From JBKPNZ01 sp046732895 (lineage in GTDB: Bacteria > Actinomycetota > Thermoleophilia > Solirubrobacterales > 70-9), in the NCBI GenBank assembly GCA_046732895.1, contig JBKPNZ010000072.1, positions 1-6,393 on the forward strand: a stretch of DNA of 6,393 bases, in the 5' to 3' direction. The translations under genes were made by a program, and so were the position numbers. Below, piece by piece: positions 4,159-6,393 of the stretch. Below the pieces are notes generated by a model. It saw only the letters and a list, made by a program, of their open reading frames with translations, was not told where the DNA came from and did not search any database. Positions within the stretch are counted from its first letter, which is position 1; every line of letters starts with the position of its first letter.

Positions 4159-6393
4159 TTATCCGGCGGCGGCGAGCAGGACGCGGCATTCGTCCTCGTA
4201 GCGCATCGCCCGTACTGACCGATAGAAGGGGATCGCCTGTCCGAGCTGGGTGCGGGCATCGCCGTCTCTGCCGGCCTGCGACAGCTGCTCGGCGGCCCGC
4301 AGGCGCGCTTCCGCCTCGTCGGGGAGGGATCCGATCTCGTGCAGAAGGTCTGCGACCTTCGTGAACTCGGCGCCTGCGTATGCCCGGGCTGTCTCCACCC
4401 ACCGGTCGGCTCTGTGCCCCGCGAGCGCGTCGACGAGCTCGCCGTCGAGGTCGAGCCTCCGTGCCGCCGCCGCGAACGTCGGCAGGGTGATCATCGCGAA
4501 CTGCAGCTGGACCCGCCGTCGCAGCCCGTCGAGGAACTCGCCCGCACACTCGAGTGCGTGCGCCCGCTCGCCCAGAACGGAAAGCACGTACGCGCCGAGC
4601 GCCAGCAGGTAGTACACGACCTGCGGATCGTCGATCGTGCGGCCGTGAGCGAGTGCCCGCTCGGCTCCGGCGAGCGCACCCTGATCGTCTCCTCGCGCGA
4701 GGCGGATCAGCGCGCCGGCAATCGCGGCCTGGCCCGTCATGTAGTGCTCGCCACCGGCGTCGACCTCCGCGAGAAACGCGTCACTCAGGGCCAGGGACTC
4801 GTCCCAGTGGCCCATCCGGTAGTTGTCCTCTGCCATGACGCCCTGATACCAGCGGTTCTCTGCGCTGGAGATCTGCGCGCCGATCCCGGCCGCCACGCGT
4901 CTCGCCTCGGAGGCTGCCCGCAGGTCGGCCAGCTCGATGTGGGCGACCGAGAGCGAGTTGTGGGCACGCGCGAGGACGCTCAGCGCCCCGGTCGCTCGAG
5001 CGATGTCGATGGCCGCCTGGAGATCGTCGAGACCACCCGCGTCGCCGAGCGTCACCCTGGCCGACCCACACGTTTGCAGGGCAGACGTGCTCCCCTCTTG
5101 CCAGCCGAGCTCGTCGGCGAGCACGCGGGCGCGAGCTGCCTGCTCGAGTGCCGAGGCGGCGTCGCCCGCCAGCATCGCCCGGGTCGCCGTCGCAATCAGC
5201 ACGGCCACCGTCGCCCTGCTCGGGGGTACGTCCTCGAGGAGCTCCGATGCCCGCCTGAGACGCTCGTCGAGCAGATCCGGCCGTCCCTGGAACCAGTACG
5301 CCCGGCCCACCAGGGACTCGGCCTCGGCCGCCTTCTCGCGGTCTCCGGCCTCGAGCAGCGCGGCGGCTGCGACGGCGAGCCGCTCGGGATCGCTCACCGC
5401 GATCGCCAGGCCGGCGATCGGCGCCGCTCGCCGGTACAGCAGGTACGGGTACTGGGGATCGTCCTCGGGCCAGAGCCGCAGGGCGGCATCGTAGAAGCGC
5501 TCCGCAGCGTCGATCGCGTAGAGCGAAGCGGCACGGTCGCCTGCGTCGCGCAGCGCATGCCGGGCAGACTCGCTCAGCGCGGTCGTGTCGAGGCCGGTTG
5601 CGTCCGCCAGCTCGAGCGCCTGGAGGTAGTGGTGCGCGAGGAGCTCGGCCTGGTCGTCGGATCGGCCCAGCGACTCGATCCAGCCTGCCACCCGCTGGTG
5701 CTTTTCCGACCGCACGGCGCGCGGAATCTGGCCGTAGGCGACGTCCCGGATCAGCACGTGCCGGAAGCCGTACTCCGTCTCGCTCCCCACCGACGATGCG
5801 CGGGAGCGCTGGACGAATTCCTTCCGCTCCAGCGCGTGGAGGAGCTCCTCCGCCTCCCAGCGCGTGACCCCGTCGACCTGCTCGACCGCCCCCAGCCAGA
5901 AGACCTTCCCGATGACGGCTGCGTCCTGCAACAGACGCTTCTCCTCCTCCGGTAGCGCATCGAGCCGCGCCGCGATGATGCCCTGGACCGTCTCGGGCAG
6001 CTCGTCGAGCTCGCCGCCCTCGTTCAGCGCCCTGGCGTATTGCTCCGCGTACAGCGGGTTGCCGCCGGCGCGGTCGAGGAGGGTCGCCTGCGTGCCGGCC
6101 TCGAGGAGCGGACGGTCGAGCAGGTTGGAGACGAGCCGCGCGGCGTCCTGGTCCGAGAGCGGGGAGAGGGAGATCGTCAGGGCATTCGGCTTGCCGCCGC
6201 CCCAGCCGGCACGGCGCTGCAGGAGCTCGGGCCGGGCCGTTCCCAGCACGAACAGCGGCACGCCGCCGGCCCGCTCGACGAGCCGATCGATGAAGTCGAG
6301 CATCGAATCGTCGGCCCAGTGGAGATCCTCGAAGACGCAGACCAGCGGTCGCTGCTCGGCCAGCAGCTCGAGGAACCGCCGCCAGGCGGAGAA
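4159..6393 (-). CDS. Large AAA/STAND-type ATPase with TPR-like tail, C-terminal part (probable adenylate/guanylate cyclase-type signalling protein), truncated by the window edge
   Basis: The frame is open to the right edge, so 744 C-terminal residues are visible (numbered here from the edge). The ATG at 6303 is internal: the 30 codons before it read without a stop and encode the Walker B strand, VCVFEDLHWADD, at about 14-25. A sensor-like GTARPELL follows at 51-58. AGGNPLYAEQYARAL (109-123) and PETVQGIIAARLDAL (133-147) are typical of the ATPase lid and winged-helix region, and FRHVLIRDVAYGQIPRAVR (210-228) ends this module. From about 235 to the end is an Ala/Leu/Glu-rich helical array resembling degenerate TPRs. 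The tail (AIPFYRSVRAMRYEDE, then LLAAAG and TAA) matches the end of actinobacterial class III nucleotide cyclase/AAA/TPR proteins. There is no C-terminal LuxR helix-turn-helix, which argues against a LAL/MalT-type activator. The P-loop and any cyclase domain would lie beyond the window. It may sense a ligand or protein partner through the repeats; its target is unknown. Confidence 0.87.
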   Translation of the reverse strand, partial: FSAWRRFLELLAEQRPLVCVFEDLHWADDSMLDFIDRLVERAGGVPLFVLGTARPELLQRRAGWGGGKPNALTISLSPLSDQDAARLVSNLLDRPLLEAGTQATLLDRAGGNPLYAEQYARALNEGGELDELPETVQGIIAARLDALPEEEKRLLQDAAVIGKVFWLGAVEQVDGVTRWEAEELLHALERKEFVQRSRASSVGSETEYGFRHVLIRDVAYGQIPRAVRSEKHQRVAGWIESLGRSDDQAELLAHHYLQALELADATGLDTTALSESARHALRDAGDRAASLYAIDAAERFYDAALRLWPEDDPQYPYLLYRRAAPIAGLAIAVSDPERLAVAAAALLEAGDREKAAEAESLVGRAYWFQGRPDLLDERLRRASELLEDVPPSRATVAVLIATATRAMLAGDAASALEQAARARVLADELGWQEGSTSALQTCGSARVTLGDAGGLDDLQAAIDIARATGALSVLARAHNSLSVAHIELADLRAASEARRVAAGIGAQISSAENRWYQGVMAEDNYRMGHWDESLALSDAFLAEVDAGGEHYMTGQAAIAGALIRLARGDDQGALAGAERALAHGRTIDDPQVVYYLLALGAYVLSVLGERAHALECAGEFLDGLRRRVQLQFAMITLPTFAAAARRLDLDGELVDALAGHRADRWVETARAYAGAEFTKVADLLHEIGSLPDEAEARLRAAEQLSQAGRDGDARTQLGQAIPFYRSVRAMRYEDECRVLLAAAG

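Noticed and set aside
4113..4259. N-terminal extension of the ABM-like frame
   Set aside because: The extension overlaps the end of the ATPase gene, has no family similarity, and the ATG at 4112 has its own strong ribosome site.
4339..5955. 538-residue plus-strand frame
   Set aside because: It mirrors the TPR-like part of the ATPase gene. The composition is that of an antisense shadow and no ribosome site or domain supports it.
4159..6393. LAL/MalT-type LuxR transcription activator
   Set aside because: The ATPase and TPR-like parts would fit, but the visible C-terminus ends in a YRSVRAMRYEDE-type tail with no LuxR helix-turn-helix.
1..6393. Mobile elements, CRISPR arrays, tRNA or rRNA genes
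   Set aside because: I found no transposase or integrase motifs, no regularly spaced repeats and no RNA gene signatures; almost every base is accounted for by the five minus-strand genes.

Overview
The window is a GC-rich stretch of bacterial chromosome. The codon use (very high GC at third positions), the frequent GTG starts and the type of ATPase/TPR protein at the right end suggest a high-GC actinobacterium, possibly of the Thermoleophilia. That placement is inference from style, not from a marker gene. All five credible genes lie on the minus strand, so the locus reads from right to left. Coding density is near total: the gaps are 46, 44 and 73 bases, and one junction is a 4-base overlap.

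Layout in transcription order. (1) From the right edge to 4159 is the C-terminal 744 residues of a large ATPase with a Walker B motif and a long TPR-like helical tail. Its start, P-loop and any N-terminal domain lie outside the window. It resembles the AAA/TPR half of actinobacterial class III adenylate/guanylate cyclase-type proteins. (2) 4112 to 3825 encodes a 95-residue ABM-fold (antibiotic biosynthesis monooxygenase-like) protein with a strong ribosome binding site. (3) 3780 to 2815 encodes a thiamine-diphosphate-dependent 2-oxoacid dehydrogenase E1 alpha subunit, with no E1 beta gene on either side. (4) 2741 to 471 encodes a molybdopterin-binding large subunit of the xanthine dehydrogenase/CO dehydrogenase family, carrying the form II-type active-site loop AFRGAGR. 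(5) 474 to 13 encodes its two-cluster [2Fe-2S] small subunit, whose start overlaps the large-subunit stop as GTGA. The FAD (medium) subunit needed for a complete enzyme is not in the window and may follow just beyond position 1.

Functionally, the left half is two thirds of a molybdenum hydroxylase that would oxidise a substrate with water and pass electrons through the iron-sulfur clusters to a missing flavoprotein. The loop argues against calling it a proven aerobic CO dehydrogenase, so its substrate is open. The E1 alpha protein would decarboxylate a 2-oxoacid if a beta partner exists elsewhere. The shared orientation and short gaps are compatible with one transcript, but a 73-base gap with a small inverted repeat separates E1 alpha from the hydroxylase genes and could hold a separate promoter. 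I see no mobile element, CRISPR array, tRNA, rRNA or integration site. The most notable points are the unpaired E1 alpha next to an uncharacterised molybdenum hydroxylase and the off-edge signalling ATPase leading the cluster. No wholly new system is evident.
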